Counted from the stretch's first letter, positions 35,001 to 50,000 are shown. The stretch: 64,000 nucleotides of DNA from Diogma glabrata (GCA_963693315.1 OY856188.1:243553426-243617425); one strand, 5' to 3'. Translations and numbers: made by a program. Notes: generated by a model from the sequence alone, not told the origin.

Positions 35001-38000
35001 TGGCTAATATTTTGACTTCAAAGTGCCTGTCTAAATCTATTGTTTTTGGCATACAATCCGAAATATGGTATGTATACAGTTCAGCATGTAATTCAGCAAG
35101 GATTTTAAGGTATCCGATTAGATTGCCCGGCTTTAACCCTTCTGTAAGCTGCAGTCTATAAACGCTCAACACCGCTACAGATTTTACATGTAGGTGCAAT
35201 GGAGATAGCTTTAGAAGAATCTCCATTGCTGACGTTGGCCTGGTTTTGAAAGCACCTATGGCACTATGACACACAAGCCTTTGTATTTTTGTAAACATAT
35301 TTTGAGCAGCTATTTGGCACCTTTTAGACTACCAAACTAAAGTGCATACGTTAGAATTGGTTTTATAATACTATGGTGCACTCAAAATATTATTTTTGGG
35401 CTAAGATCCCATGTTTTCCTAAACAGGTTTCTGAATGTAAAGAAAACTTTGTTTACCTTATTGGAGATATATTTCTGGTGTGAGTTCCAGGTTAGTTTTC
35501 TGTCCAGCATCAAACCTAAATATCTAACCTCTTTTGATGTTTGTATTGGATCGCCGTTTAGAACAGCAGAAATTAAATTAGGGTTTCTCGGGTTTGCGAA
35601 AAGGACAATGCTTGTTTTTTGGGGGATGATTGACAGTCTCAATCTGTTGCACCACTTTGAAACAAGATTAAGAGCTGTCTGGGTTCGACCAGCGACAGTG
35701 GATTCATGTTTCCCTCCAACCATGACTGCCAAGTCATCGGCATAGCCTAAAGTGATGAAACCGGGATCATTTAGCTTAGTGAGGAAGCCACCATTAGCCA
35801 AAGCAGTGGAGATAGAAATCCCCTCTAGCGAGCAATTTCTAGATGTAGTAACAGTCACTGAATAATCTCCAAGTTGGCCGTTATCTTCCAGCCACCAGCA
35901 ATAGCCGTTATCTTCCGACTGTGTAGCATCTTGATAATCCACGCAAGGATATGCCTGTTAATATTTTTGGCCATTTCAATGATAGCATTGAAGTGGGCAT
36001 TGTCAAATGCTCTTTGTATGTTCATAAATGTACATACAAGTGAGTCTTTGTAGTTTAGGGTGCTTTTAATTTCTTTCACCATCTTTTGTAACGCCGTTTC
36101 AGTAGATTTACCAGTCTGATAGGCGTGCTGGCTAGAGTTGAGAAGGTTTTGTTTAAGACATACGTGACGGATGTGATATTCCAACATCTTTTCCATTATT
36201 TTTAATAGAAAAGATGTAAGACTCATAGGTCTGTATGATTTGGCTTCATTTGGTTTTTTCCCTGGCTTGGGTATAAAAACAATTTTAGTTTCTCGCCGTA
36301 CTTGAAGAGTTGCAGGATCTAGAAGATGTAAGTCTTCGTTGGCATTATCTTTTGTGCTCCATTCTATTGAGCCCGGAAAGTGGGTTTGAGGTAAAATATC
36401 TATAGTGTCTCAATGCAGCTCCATGTATACGTCCCATATGGTTTGCAGATTGAGCCTAATAATTTGTGTGAACAGACGACATCAATTTTTGAAGTCGAGC
36501 TGCAGGAGGCAGATTATCTATCATATTGCTATAAAGCTATTTCTTTTTAATCCTTTTTGATTCCTTTGTCATAATTTATGATGTGACAAGATTTCTTGTT
36601 CAGTTAATCATTCTTTAAAAATAAACGTGAAACAAATAAACAAACAAAAATTTGAGTCCTTCAACACCATAGAACGCATGTTGTTATGCGACCTAGGATG
36701 GGGTTATATTATAATTTCTCCTGAATTTCTACGGAAACATATTGTAATTTTCTTCTACGGAAGAAATTTTGAAAAAATGAAAACAATTAGTATTTGTATG
36801 AAAGACACCCGCTATTTTGTTTAATATATTCAAATCCAATATTGAGTTGAACATATTTTCATGAAAAACATCTGAACAAATGATCGCAGCCGGTGTCGTG
36901 TCAGTGTCGTATCGTGCAATGTGAAAACGCCTTTTGGATTTCTATTCTATACACATTCAATTCCTCACCAGGGGCAAACGGAAATTTATAGAGCCTGCTG
37001 TTCGATTGCTAATTGTTTCTAGATTTGCTTTGAATAAACTTCGATAGCTTGCCAAATTTTATCCTGTCCAATACTTAATTTGAAAATTATTTTAAACCCC
37101 ATCTAGTACATATGGAAGATCTTAATTCATATTGACATATAAACTGTCAACAAATAAGTGTCAGGTTGTGGATTTGTTTCAGTTTTGACGTTGTTTAAAA
37201 TTATAAAAAATTCGCTAAAAGTACTGTATTTTCTGTTAAATAGGTTGCCTCTATGATAGTGTACGTCGATTTAAAAATTCGGATAAGTGCATATATAACG
37301 CGGTCGACGAGAGCGCCGTGTATATAATATTCTTTTCAAAACACAATTTTAAAAAATGAGCCAAAAATGGTGTCCTTGCTAATTACAAAAATAGGTCAAA
37401 AATAATTGTTTCCCACTCGTCAAGGTCAAAAATAATTGTTTTTCTAGATATTTACTATCAATCCTCTCCAATTAACATTTTAATTGATGAGCCGAAGGCT
37501 ATAGTTTTAAATTACCCTATACAACATTTCCTATACGCTTGAATTTTTTTCTTTTGGCATGGTCGTAGTTTGGGGGAGGGAGTACAGAAAATAAGTGGAA
37601 GACTGTGTTTTTGAAAATTACAGACAAAAATGCTTTGGACTGGGAAAAATCCACCTTTTAAATGACACCCAACTCAAGGTCGAAAATTGCTTTTTGTTAT
37701 TTTTAACCTCAACCCTCTCCAAATAACATTTTAAATGATAACCCAACCGCTATAGTTTTCTTTCGCTCATCACAACAACCATAAATTTATTCAAATTTTT
37801 TCTTTTGTGATGTTCGAAGTTATGGGCCGCAACTGAAAAATGTTCACATTTTTAAAAATAAGCTGAAGATTGGCAATTCAAAAATTTTAAGAAAAATTGT
37901 TTTGAACTAGAAAAAAATTCATCTTCCATACGATACCCCACTTTTCAAGTTCGAAAATGATTTTTTTTTCGAAATTTCTAACCTCAACCCCATCTAAATA

Positions 38001-41000
38001 ACATTCTAAATGATAAGCTGACAGTTTTAGTTTCACTCTTTACAACATTTCCTACAACCGTGAATTTTTCAATTTTCTTATTTTGTAATCTTCGAAGTTA
38101 TGGGGTAGAGTGGGGGCACAGGAAAAAATTTTCTCATTTTTTAAAATAAGTTGAAGACTGTTCTTTCGAATATTACAAAAATAACTGTTTTGGGCCAGAA
38201 AAAAATTCACCTTTTATAACACCCAACTTTCCAGATATTTACTATCAAACCCCTGCAAATGACATTTTAAATAATGAGCCGACCACTATAGTTTTCATTC
38301 ACTCATTACTGCATTTCCTATAGACATTCAACTACGAATATTTTAAATTTTTTCTTTTGTTATTTTCAAAACTAGGGGCCCCCCTCCCCCCTGAAAATTT
38401 TTTAACATTTTTAAAAATAAGTCAAAAATTGTGCTTTCGAAAATTACAAGAAAAATTGTGTTGAACTAGAAAAAATTTCACCTTTCATATGACACCCCAC
38501 TCGTCAAGGTCAAAAATAATATTTTTTGAAATCTCATCCAAATAACATTTTAAATTATGATGCGCTCGCTGTATTGATCATTCAATCTGTAAAACATTTC
38601 CTATAATCGAGATTTTTTTCAAATTTTTTCCTTTTAATGTTTGGGGTTAAGGGATGGAGATCAAACAAATTTCACGTTTTTGGTAATAACTCAATAACTA
38701 AGCATTCGATAATTTAATGAATCTTATTTTTGAAATGATTCAATATTTTTCGATTTTTCTCAATAAAACTCGGATCCTTAAAAAAGCTTTTGTTTTGTTA
38801 TCTCCTTATCAATGTCTAGTCTATAAAATACAAAAAACAAATATTTGTAATTTTTCCGTTTTCAGTAGACATGGACAAATAATACATTTTATAACTGTAA
38901 AAAAACTTCAAGTTGATCGCACTTACTCATAGTTTGTGAGAAAATCGATTATGTAGAAATTTGGACGAACACCGAAGGGTCTCACAAATAGGGTACCATT
39001 TTTACTTTTTCGAAGTACGGTACCCTACAAACTAACTAATTTAAGTAATAAAATATGAAGGGGCGGAAATCTCACGGCTCTGAGATATCAAGACTTCGGG
39101 CTGGGTTAAAGATTTTGATATAGTTTTCGGCAAAAAAGTTTTATGAGGACATGGTTTTTAGTTTTGGGCAGCGATGTATATCAAACATAACTCTTTGTTA
39201 AAGTACAAGTATTTTTTATATCTGTTTAAAAATTTATTACAAAACTAAGACGAAACATCAATACGTTGTTGGAAAATTATAACAGATCATATATTAACAT
39301 AATTTAGTGAAAAGATTATACAATCAGCAAACTACTCAAAAACCTAAAAATATTTCAAAATCACAAATTTATATTTTTTTCGAAATTCCAAAAATATTGT
39401 AAAATAGAAAATTCAAACTTTTTTCAAACAAAATTCTAAAAATATTTCAAAAATTATTACAAAATCACAGATTAAAACTTTTTTCAAAAATTCTAAAAAT
39501 ATTGCAAAAATTATAACAAAATCAAAAATTGTAACTTTTACCAAAATTATAAAAATTATAATACATAAAATCAAAAATTTTAAATTTTTCAAAATATTCC
39601 AAAAATTATTACAAAATCAAAAATTGAAACTTTTTCAAAATTCCAAAAATATTTCAAAAACTATAACAAATTCAAAAATTTCCATGTCCAATTTCATCTT
39701 CAATTACATTTACGTCATACAAACAGCTACATTTTTTTTTTCCAAAAAATTGGCTAAATAAATAAATGAAATCATTTTTTGACACACTTGACATTATTTT
39801 TATGATAAACTTATAATGCCATAATTGTCTATAATAATAATAAAATTTCATGTCATACAAATTTTTAATTTTATTTTTTCCCAAACAATTGGGTAAATAA
39901 ATAAATAAAATTCTTTCTTTTGAAAGACTTGACAACATTTTTTTGACAAACTTATAATGCCATAATTCTCAATAATAATATAAAAATTCATTTCAAACAA
40001 ATAATTAATTTTATTTTTTTTTTTCAAAAAATTGGGTAAAAAATATATAAAAATCTTTCTTTTGACACACTTGACAATATTTTTTTGTTGGAATTTTGAA
40101 AAAAGTTTCAATTTTTGATATTGTTATTATTTTTGCAATATTTTTAGAATTTTGAAAAAAGTTTCAATTTTTAAGAATTTTTGGAATATTATTGGAATTT
40201 AGAAAAAGTTTAAATATTTGATTTTTCTTTAATTTTTGGAATATTTTTGGAATTTTGACGGAAAAATGCATTTGTGATTTTGAAATATTTTCTCGAAACG
40301 CTAAATGGAGAGGTTTTTGAGTAGTTTGCTGAGTGTATTATCTTTTCACTAAATTATGTTAATTTATGATCTGTTATAATTTTCCGGCATCGTTTTGATG
40401 TTTCGTTTTAGTTTTGTAATAAATTTCTAAACAGATATAAAAAAATACTTGTACTTTAACAAAGAGTTATGTTTGATATACATCGCTGCTCAAAACTAAA
40501 AACCATGTCCTCATAAAAGTTTTTTGCCGAAAACTATATCAAAATCCTTAACCCAGACCGAAGTCTTGATATCTCAGAGATTGAGATTTCAGCCCCTTCA
40601 TATTTTACCTATTGTATCGTAGATTACGTAGTTTAATCTATTTTCTTATTAAACAAACATTAATTTCCTGATACGTGTTATTGTGGTTATTTTATATTGA
40701 ATTACTTATTCAGCTGCGTTAGATTCTTTTAGTGGAATTATTTTCTTTGACAAGTTTCTGCAAGCAAAAAAAATTTGATCCTGATAGCTATAGCTATATC
40801 TTAATCATATTCTACAGTATTGAAGCCAAATTTTCTAGTCTGATTCAAAAATTATTAAAAATTAATAACTAAAGCAGATGAGGCACCGATTTGGTTCCTA
40901 GTAGCCAAATTTTCCAACTCTGTCGTATATGATTAATTCACGTGGTAATGTTGGCAGGAGTTAAAAGGGGTTTATTTAAAGCATACATGGAGGATGTTAT

Positions 41001-44000
41001 AGAACAGTGCTTTGCGTTTGATGTTCTATATTGAAGCATTCTTCGACATAAAAGTTTCTGTCAAGATATATCAGTTACTAAAAAATCAGTTCATAAAAAC
41101 ACTTTTGATGGTCCCTTAAAAAGGACTGCAGTTCTCGGTCTTTTTTGACATATTGTTGATCAATATGCAACTTTTCATTTATTTTCACAGTCTTTTGTTA
41201 GCTAAACTAGAGTATGAGTCGCAAAAATTATTATTATCGGAAATTATGTTGAGTTTCTTCTGATTTTGAATTCTGCCATATATTGATTGCTTGAATGGTG
41301 CCTCGTTTTTTTAAGATTTATTCTAACTTGACTGTAAGACGCCAGGAATAAAAGAAATTGTATGTATCCAAAGTTTACAATATTCAAACACAGTCAATTG
41401 AAGCAAAGGGGACCTATAAGCTTGGGCTTTGATTAATATTTTATCTTTAAAATATATATAAAAATCTTAATCGCTGCTGAGCAATGTATCGATTTGTTTT
41501 GATTGGTAAAAGCTATAGGGAACATTTAGGTATTTTGACACAGTTTTTGAATAAAAAAATCTTCAGTCGATGTTGAAAATGGATTTATTAGTGAAGGCAA
41601 ATTTGTTTTCGAATGCGTAGGTTACGCCAATACTGTTGAATCATTTTCTCGATCAAATTCAGAAAAACGTTTAAATGTTATCCATATAAAAAGGTGTTTT
41701 TGGATATATTTGTGATACAAGAAAAGCAACTTTGCTCAACATCTAAACTTTTAAGGGATTAAGCCTGTATCTAAGATAAAGTTCCAAGAAACGTCTGTGC
41801 AGAGTCGTCAAAACTCGTAATGATACTGATTGGGCTCAGTAGAATAAGGCAGGAAAATCCTCAAGAGGATTATTCGCCTAAAAAAATCGTGAATTAAGAC
41901 CATTATGCGTGCTGCGAAAATGCTGCACTACACTAAAAAAACTAACTAAATTTTACAATTTTTTTATATATATACAACTTACAAATTTTTTGTAATTTTA
42001 TCAAAAATATTGTAAATTATAAGAAAACTTATTCGAAAAAACCAAAAATTTATTTGATTTATGAATTATTTTTGGATTTGAAGGAAAAATTTTGTGTGTT
42101 GTATATATATAATTTTTTTGTAAAAGTGTCCTTTATTTCTTTGAGTGTAATGAGCACCTCGCAAAAGGATCCTTTAGAGATAATTGTTACTATAAGATTA
42201 TCCAACGTTACTTCAAAGGAAGAACTCCTTTAGCTCTATTTTCCTGCTGCGTATTTGGAAAGAATTCTCAGAAGGCAGCCGTGGAACAGAGGAACAAACG
42301 TAACCAAAAGGGTAACCAATTTGTTGACCGAGGGTGTTTCCACAGGGCGTTCTATCACTCCTGCTATGGAACTGTGGTAGTAGACCAGCATCAAATTGTA
42401 TTAAATGATCAAAGGCTAAACACATACGACTATGTCGACGCTGTTAGTATTCTTTTGAAAGGAGAAAATATGGGGCATAAGTTGGTATCGGGAAATATTG
42501 TCTAACGATCCATCTAACACACAGCTGGTTGCGTTTGCGACATAACACTTTAACACTTCAAGATATTGTGATGCGTTTTGGCGTTACCCCCGACTAGCGG
42601 CTAAACTGGATTATTCATGATGAGATCAAATAGACCAACGCAACTCGAGTTCTAAGCCAGTGCAAGAGTGCAAAAAATTGAAGGCGATACAAAGGTTTTG
42701 CTTTTGTATCACAAGTTCTTTCAGAACAACGACTACAGCAAGTGCTCAGGTCTTCCTTCTTGCATGTATTTGTAAGAATGGAGGCTCTTATGAATACAAA
42801 AAAGGATCGAATTCCTGGGAACTACCGAGGTTCTATTTCTAGCTCTAAAACAGCCTATAACTGGTGTAATACCAGCACATAGTAGGATTTTCGAGAACGA
42901 AAAGATTGCTGAGATAACAAAGAGCTTTTAAGGAAGGCTCAAAGGTTTCTGAACTGGGTTCGGCAAATAAGAAATAAAAATGACCAAAACTTTATCCAAG
43001 CTCAGAGTCTTTTCTAAATGTCTCAAAAATTGCACCAGATTAAGAGTGACCATTGACTTTTGAATCCAACTATTTTACAGAACTCTATTTTTGGAATTTT
43101 AGCCTGCATTCTATCAGTAGGATGAACCCATAATCTTCTTTAGAATTTTTCAAAAGCTGGTAGTGTAATGAAGCGCTGCTTCATTGATAACCAATGAAGT
43201 GGCAGAGCAGACTGCGGTGAGATTTATAAACCCCAAACTAGCTTCAGTAAGTGGGGTCGAACATAGAATACCTGCTACTCCAGCACAAATGTCAGAATTG
43301 TACGCGTATCATAAGATAAAAAAACGGAAAAAAGAAAAGGCAAGTGAACTAAGTAGACTCTGGCGACCCCCATAAGTGAAGAAAACCGCGATCACCCCGT
43401 CCAACCCCGTAATTTCAACACATTCACATGCTCTCGCACTTCATCCGCTCACCCACACACACACACTCACACCTACACACACACACATGCACACAATCAC
43501 CCATACCTACATGCCCATACAAGAAAGAAGAATTACGTTCCAAAATGGTTATGATGAAAAAAATAATGAAATTCCGAAGTTACACTATATACATTTATAA
43601 ATATTTATTTTGTAAACACTTTGTACAATACAACGATTTAACATTAAGTAAATCGATATAATGTTTAATAATTCGCGCTTTCTAAAAGCTTCAATTTAAT
43701 ATTTTTACAAGCAGCACCAGCTTCATCACATTTTTTCTCAGTTTTCACATGAATAAAACCAAAAACACATTGCATTATAATTTCGGACTGGCACATAATT
43801 AAATCTCATTCATCCCCACGTACGCACCCCATGCATACACGCACACGTACATACACTCACGCACACATTCATACATACATACTCGGTTATATATATTTAA
43901 AGCGACTCACCCCATAGGATGTCCAGATCGCAACTCCTCATTCACTTTGGCTGGCCTTAGCCAATCATATTATCCTTATAGCGACACTGTCACACGTAAA

Positions 44001-47000
44001 ATAGGCGATTTATGTAGGCTGGCAGCAATTTAGATCAGCCAGGATGGCTAACCCAGTTCAATAATGGCCGGATATTACAAATACGGAGTTAAAAGAGGCT
44101 TGATGTCACGTTAACAAGGTATGGTGGTCACATCCAATCAAATTTCATTCGTTGTAACTATATAGAGGCCAGTCCTACCACCAAATGTAGCTGCTCCCGC
44201 AAGAAGTACCAACTAAATTGTAGTTGAGTTACGTTGACAAGTACACCAGTTAAACGCGGATGGACCGGTGGTCGTAACAAAACTGTTGTATCGAATGTCA
44301 ACTCTTTTATACCGAGACCTTCAAATTTGAGGCAAAATCACTCTCGCCATCGGCAGTTGACCAACTATCCCGCTTTTCAAATACTATTATTTCAAATACT
44401 ATTAACGATGGTTTGGTTGATAGTATTTTACACCAATATCAACCAACACATCAAGTAGACTGCCATACGACAAGCCAAAAAATACAAAAAAACCGCCCAA
44501 AACGATAGCGCATGAAATACAATACAATAGTTACAGTTTATACTGAATAAGCTTTTCCGGCTTTATTTGTAAGGTTTAACTTTAATAACATACAAGTTTA
44601 AACTTAAATTGAAAACAAGTTCCGAAGTACTATTGACAACTGTTATTAGATTAATCATACTTTAATCCACGACTCGGTATTTGAACTACCCTGGACATCA
44701 CAAACACAGATCATTTTTTTTTCTAGTTTTCTTTAACAGTACAGTATATATCTAGTATTTATCTTAATATATTATTAAACATCAAAATTGTTCTATTCTT
44801 CTTTTAAAATACGGAATAACTATATTAGTTAGATTAACAGATGAGACACAAAAAAAAAAAAATAAAAAAAATAACTCACAATTCGATCATCAATGATAAG
44901 CCGAAACACAATCTTCCATAGCAGAATTCTTTATAAAATGTAATTTTTTTCTTTGGCATTCTTAATATTTAACATAAAAACAATAGGAAAACATAACTAC
45001 CGACATAGATTGTTCTAACTACAATGGTCGATGTGGACGTAGGCAAATGTCTACACGTTAGATTCCTTTTTTTTTTTATTTCATTGAACGGCGCACTAGT
45101 ATTTATCATTTAAGGCATCGATAATTTCCACGCTACAGGTTTGATTACGTACATATGATAGTCTCTCAGGTGAGGAATAATTACTTTAAAAAACGAGAAC
45201 TAATTACTTTTACGGTTTAAGTTAACAAAAAAAAAAAAACAACCGTATAGTGACGTCAACACATTTTTAATTTATCACCATCACTTGAATTACGTATATA
45301 CAATATTTTTATTCCAATCATAGCAATTACTTTGACGCGAGAATCAACTGAATTGTGTCATTTAAACATACACAAAAAAACCGTACACTGGATATATAAA
45401 AAGGAACGTATATGATAATACTTATCTCGTTGATTATCCGCTATCCTGAGACTCTTTGGGAGGAATAAATGGTTGTTGATTACTTCTTTCTTTAGGTTAT
45501 TTGTCAAGGTTATATAGCTTTTTATCTAAATACGTTGTTATTCACCAAGGTTGAATCACAAACATGTCATCTGTCAACGTTGATTTAATCAATACATAAT
45601 AAAAGCAATGCACTCAACATGTATTCGGTTTGTTTTCCTTTTACTATAAAGTTGACTCCAATTCCATGGTCGGAAAACTTAACTTTTAGACAACAACACA
45701 GAAATACCACCAGATTCCAACCTGTTTTCAAATGCTGATCAGCCTACTCAACACGAAACGTCAAAAACAACCAAAAACTAATAATCGACTAAGAGCCCGA
45801 AGACCTCTATCGGCTGGCATTTATAGTTTGAAAAAGCCATTTTCAAACGATAACAAAAAAAATGGTAGGTATTAACTGGTAGATTGAATGAAACCCACTA
45901 AGGAGATTGCACATCTGTTTCGTAATAAACTTGAAAAAAAAAATATTTTAAGAGATGATTACGAATTGAATGTAAGAAATTATGTTAAAAAAAGGAGAAA
46001 AACAAGCAAATTCAAAAGTTATGGACATTAAAGCAAACGAGCAGTAATAAATTGAACTCAATTTACAATTTAGTGCATGCGAGGAAGTAGGGCGACTCTA
46101 AATTACGGAAATTGGACAGCTGCTTCGTAACAGTAGTTAGTTTAATTTTAAATTATTTGAATTCAACGCCCTTCTCTAAAGCATAGCTTATGAGGCTACG
46201 TTTATCTTCTATATCTACTATGACCACTACAAACTTTTTATTGGCCGTTTTTTGTAGCTCTATGGTCCAACTTCTTTCATGAAAATAAAAATATTTTAAC
46301 TTATTTCATTTTATTGATTTGTTAATTTAACTTATACATGAAGGTGGATTATTTGACGAAATCAATGATGACAATTATAATGTTTTTCACTATGCAATTG
46401 AAGCAATTAATACTGCTCAGGGTAGTAATGAAGGGTTTGAATTAGAACCCGTCGCAGTAAAAGTTCCATATGGTGATGAATTTCAAACATCAAAATCTCT
46501 TTGTAGTATTTTGGAGGTAAGTTTTTTCTTGTCAAACTTAAAAAATAAGCAATAAAAAGTTTAACCATTTCAGTCAGGTGTTGCTGGTGTATTTGGTCCA
46601 ACGTCACCTGATACATCACATTTCGTTCAAAGTATTTGTGACGAAAAAGAAATTCCGTTAATGCAATCACTTTACGATAGCAGAGTCGAACTACCAATTG
46701 TTAATTTATATCCACATCCTGATTCACTTGCACAAGCAATATTAGATCTTCTACAAGCATTTGAATGGACAAGCTTTACGATTTTATATGAATCAGCACA
46801 ATGGTTGCCAAGAGTATCAAATCTACTAAAGATGTATGATTCAAAAGGATATACAATAACTGTCCGCCAAATAAGATCACAACCAAATGAAAACTATCGA
46901 CAAGTATTCAAGAGAGTGAAAGCGTCGAGCGATAAACGGATTTTAATTGATTGTTCGATTGAAGCATTACCTGAAGTATTGAAACAAGCACAACAAGTTG

Positions 47001-50000
47001 GGTTACTAACTGATGAACATAAGTTCATAATAACAAATTTAGATCTGCACACAATAGATTTGGAGCCATACCAGCATGGTGGGACTAATATAACCGGCAT
47101 CCGTTTAATCGATCCTAATGATCCTTTTGTTATAATGACTGCTGAATCTTTCGCCGCCCGATACAAAGAAAGTGTGGGTGTTGAGGGTGAAAATGGTGAA
47201 AATGAAGATGATCAAAAGAATGGTGATGATGACAAAAAAGATAACAGTGAAGAAAAGGAAAAGGATGAAGATGAAGATGAAAACGAAAATGAGGAAGAAA
47301 AAGATGAAGATGAAGGTGAAGAAGAAGAGGAAAATGAGATTGAAATTCCTGAAGGATTGACAGCAGAAAAGTTAAGAACCAGTACGGCTTTATTATATGA
47401 TGCAGTTTTGGTGTTTGCTGAAGCATTACGACAATTAGATGGAGTTGTGACATTGGAGCCGGAGCCAATGAGTTGTGACGATACGGAGACATTTAGAAGT
47501 GGATATAGTATTACCAATTTCATGAGAACAGTAAGTGATTATTTTTAATTTTATTTTTATTTAATTTATATTAATTTAATGTTAGATTCGTAGTTGGGGA
47601 GTAAATATGTAGTAGCCCGCTGCCATTAAAATAAACTTATATTGGCGTAAAAAGCTTTCGAAAATGGGGGAAATTAACAAACAAAGGTTTTAGGTTAAAC
47701 CTGACAGGAATTCACAAGGTCTCTAAGATGTTAATTAATATTTGAGATTTTTCTCATTTAAATCATCTTTCAGGACCTCACTCTAATTATTTATCCTTTG
47801 ATACTTTTTAGTCATCCCGCGCAATCTATCTTCACCTAAGCTAACTTTTTTTATTTTATTTTCAGTCAATGATTACCGGTTTATCCAAATACATAAAATT
47901 CGATTCCTCTGGCTATCGGACTGATTTCAATATTGACATTATAGAACTAACATCAACAGGAATTCAAAAAATCGGTACATGGAATACCACTCATTCATTA
48001 AACATCGAGCGCGCACCACAAAAATCAGATATGATAATTGATGATGCATCGATGAAAAACGTCTCACTTCGTGTATTAACTGCAATTGTAAGATTTGTTA
48101 CTTATGTTTAACTATATTTATTAACATATTTTCAAAGATATCGTTGACATGTTGTGTACTAAAACGTGGTGTCTTGGATAATATGAGACACAATTGTGTA
48201 CTACAAACATATCAACTTAAAGCTTTTAATTTTGAATTACTATTGTTTGATTGTTTTTATTTTGCTGCTTTTCAGAGTGCTCCCTATGGAATGTTAAAAG
48301 AAGCGTCAGAAACTTTAAATGGAAATGATAGATTTGAAGGTTTTGGAATAGAGTTAATTGAACGACTAGCTGAAATATTAGGTTTTAATTATACGTTTAT
48401 TTTACAAGAAGATGGTGCTTATGGTAATCCACATCCGATTACAAAAAAATGGAATGGAATGATTGGAGAGTTATTGACAAACGTAATTTAATAATAATTT
48501 ATTGATTTGAAAAAAAAATAATAATGGAATATGTTTTGATTCTATCTAGAATGCTGATTTAGCTGTAACAGATTTAACAATAACATCTGAACGGGAAGGT
48601 GCTGTGGATTTTACTATGCCTTTTATGAACTTGGGTATATCAATTCTCTATCGACGTCCAACTAAACAACCACCAGCGTTTTTCTCGTTTATGCAACCTT
48701 TTTCGAATGAAGTTTGGTTATGTCTAGGTGGTGCCTATTTGGGTGTTTCGATTTGTTTATTTATTTTGGGAAGAATTTCACCTTACGAATGGGACAATCC
48801 TTATCCTTGTATTGAAGAACCAGAAATGCTAGAAAATCAATTTAGTTTCAGCAATGCTATGTGGTTCACGATTGGTGCTCTTCTGCAACAGGGTACTGAG
48901 TTAGCGCCAAAGTGAGATTATTAGTAATAAATTTTTACTCAATGTTATAATATAATTCGATTTTTAGAACTCCATCTACCAGAACCATTGCATCAATATG
49001 GTGGTTTTTCACTTTAATCATGGTTTCATCTTACACTGCTAAGTTAGCTGCTTTCTTGACCGTCGAATCTATTAGCTCACCAATTAGTAGCGCTAAGGAT
49101 CTAGCTAATGCCAATGGTGCAATTATGTATGGGGCCAAACAGGGTGGTAGTACTATTAATTTTTTTAAAGATTCTGATGACCCAATACATCAAAAAATGT
49201 ACGAATATATGACTGAGCATAGGGAACTATTAACCTCATCCAACGAGGAGGGGTTAAAAAGAGTTAAAGAAACAAATTATGCATTTTTAATGGAATCAAC
49301 ATCAATTGAGTATATGACGGAAAGAGAATGTGAAGTGGATCAGGTGAACGGAAATTTAGACGACAAAGGTTATGGTATTGCAATGAGAAAAAGTAGGAAA
49401 AATACTTTATTTCATTTAATTTTCAAAAGTTTTTTAATCATTGCTTTAAAAATATAGATTTCAAATATCGTGGTCCATTAAGTGAAGCTGTTCTTAAACT
49501 TCAAGAACAAGGTAAATTAACTGAAATGAAAACAAAATGGTGGAAAGAAAAAAGAGGCGGTGGTGCTTGTTCGGTAAGTTTTCAATTCGTGTTTGACTCG
49601 ATTTTTTTTATGATCACATGAAAATATTAAATTAAAAGGATACAAGTATTGATGGTGGTGGAGCCGTTCCATTGGAATTTGCAAACGTTTTAGGAATATT
49701 TTCACTTTTGATAGCAGGAGGAGTATTTGCAGTATTTATGAATTTAGTATCATTTGTTTTTGAAATAATGAGATCGGCAAAAGAGTATAAGGTTGGTGAA
49801 CAAATAGAAAAGTTTAGCGTTGTTGCACGCCTATCGAAACAGTTATTTGGAATGAAAGCCTGTCTCAATTTGCACATTCTGCATTGTGTTACCTGTGTTA
49901 TTTCCAATTTCCAAAAAAAAAAATTGATGTTTAGTAGTTTAAAGAAAAATTATTACTTTCATTTTTTTTTTAATGAAGCTCTCGTATCAATATACATTAC

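Noticed and set aside
43376..43661. Open frames with His/Thr-rich repeats
   Set aside because: They are translations of a CA-rich simple repeat.
46661..46663. Met codon as the start of gene 2
   Set aside because: Conserved amino-terminal domain sequence lies upstream at 46344-46516 and 46574-46660, and a signal-peptide exon fits at 32020.
46894..47523. Long open frames antisense and in shifted frames across the acidic tract
   Set aside because: They are shadows of the purine-rich coding strand of gene 2 exon 3.
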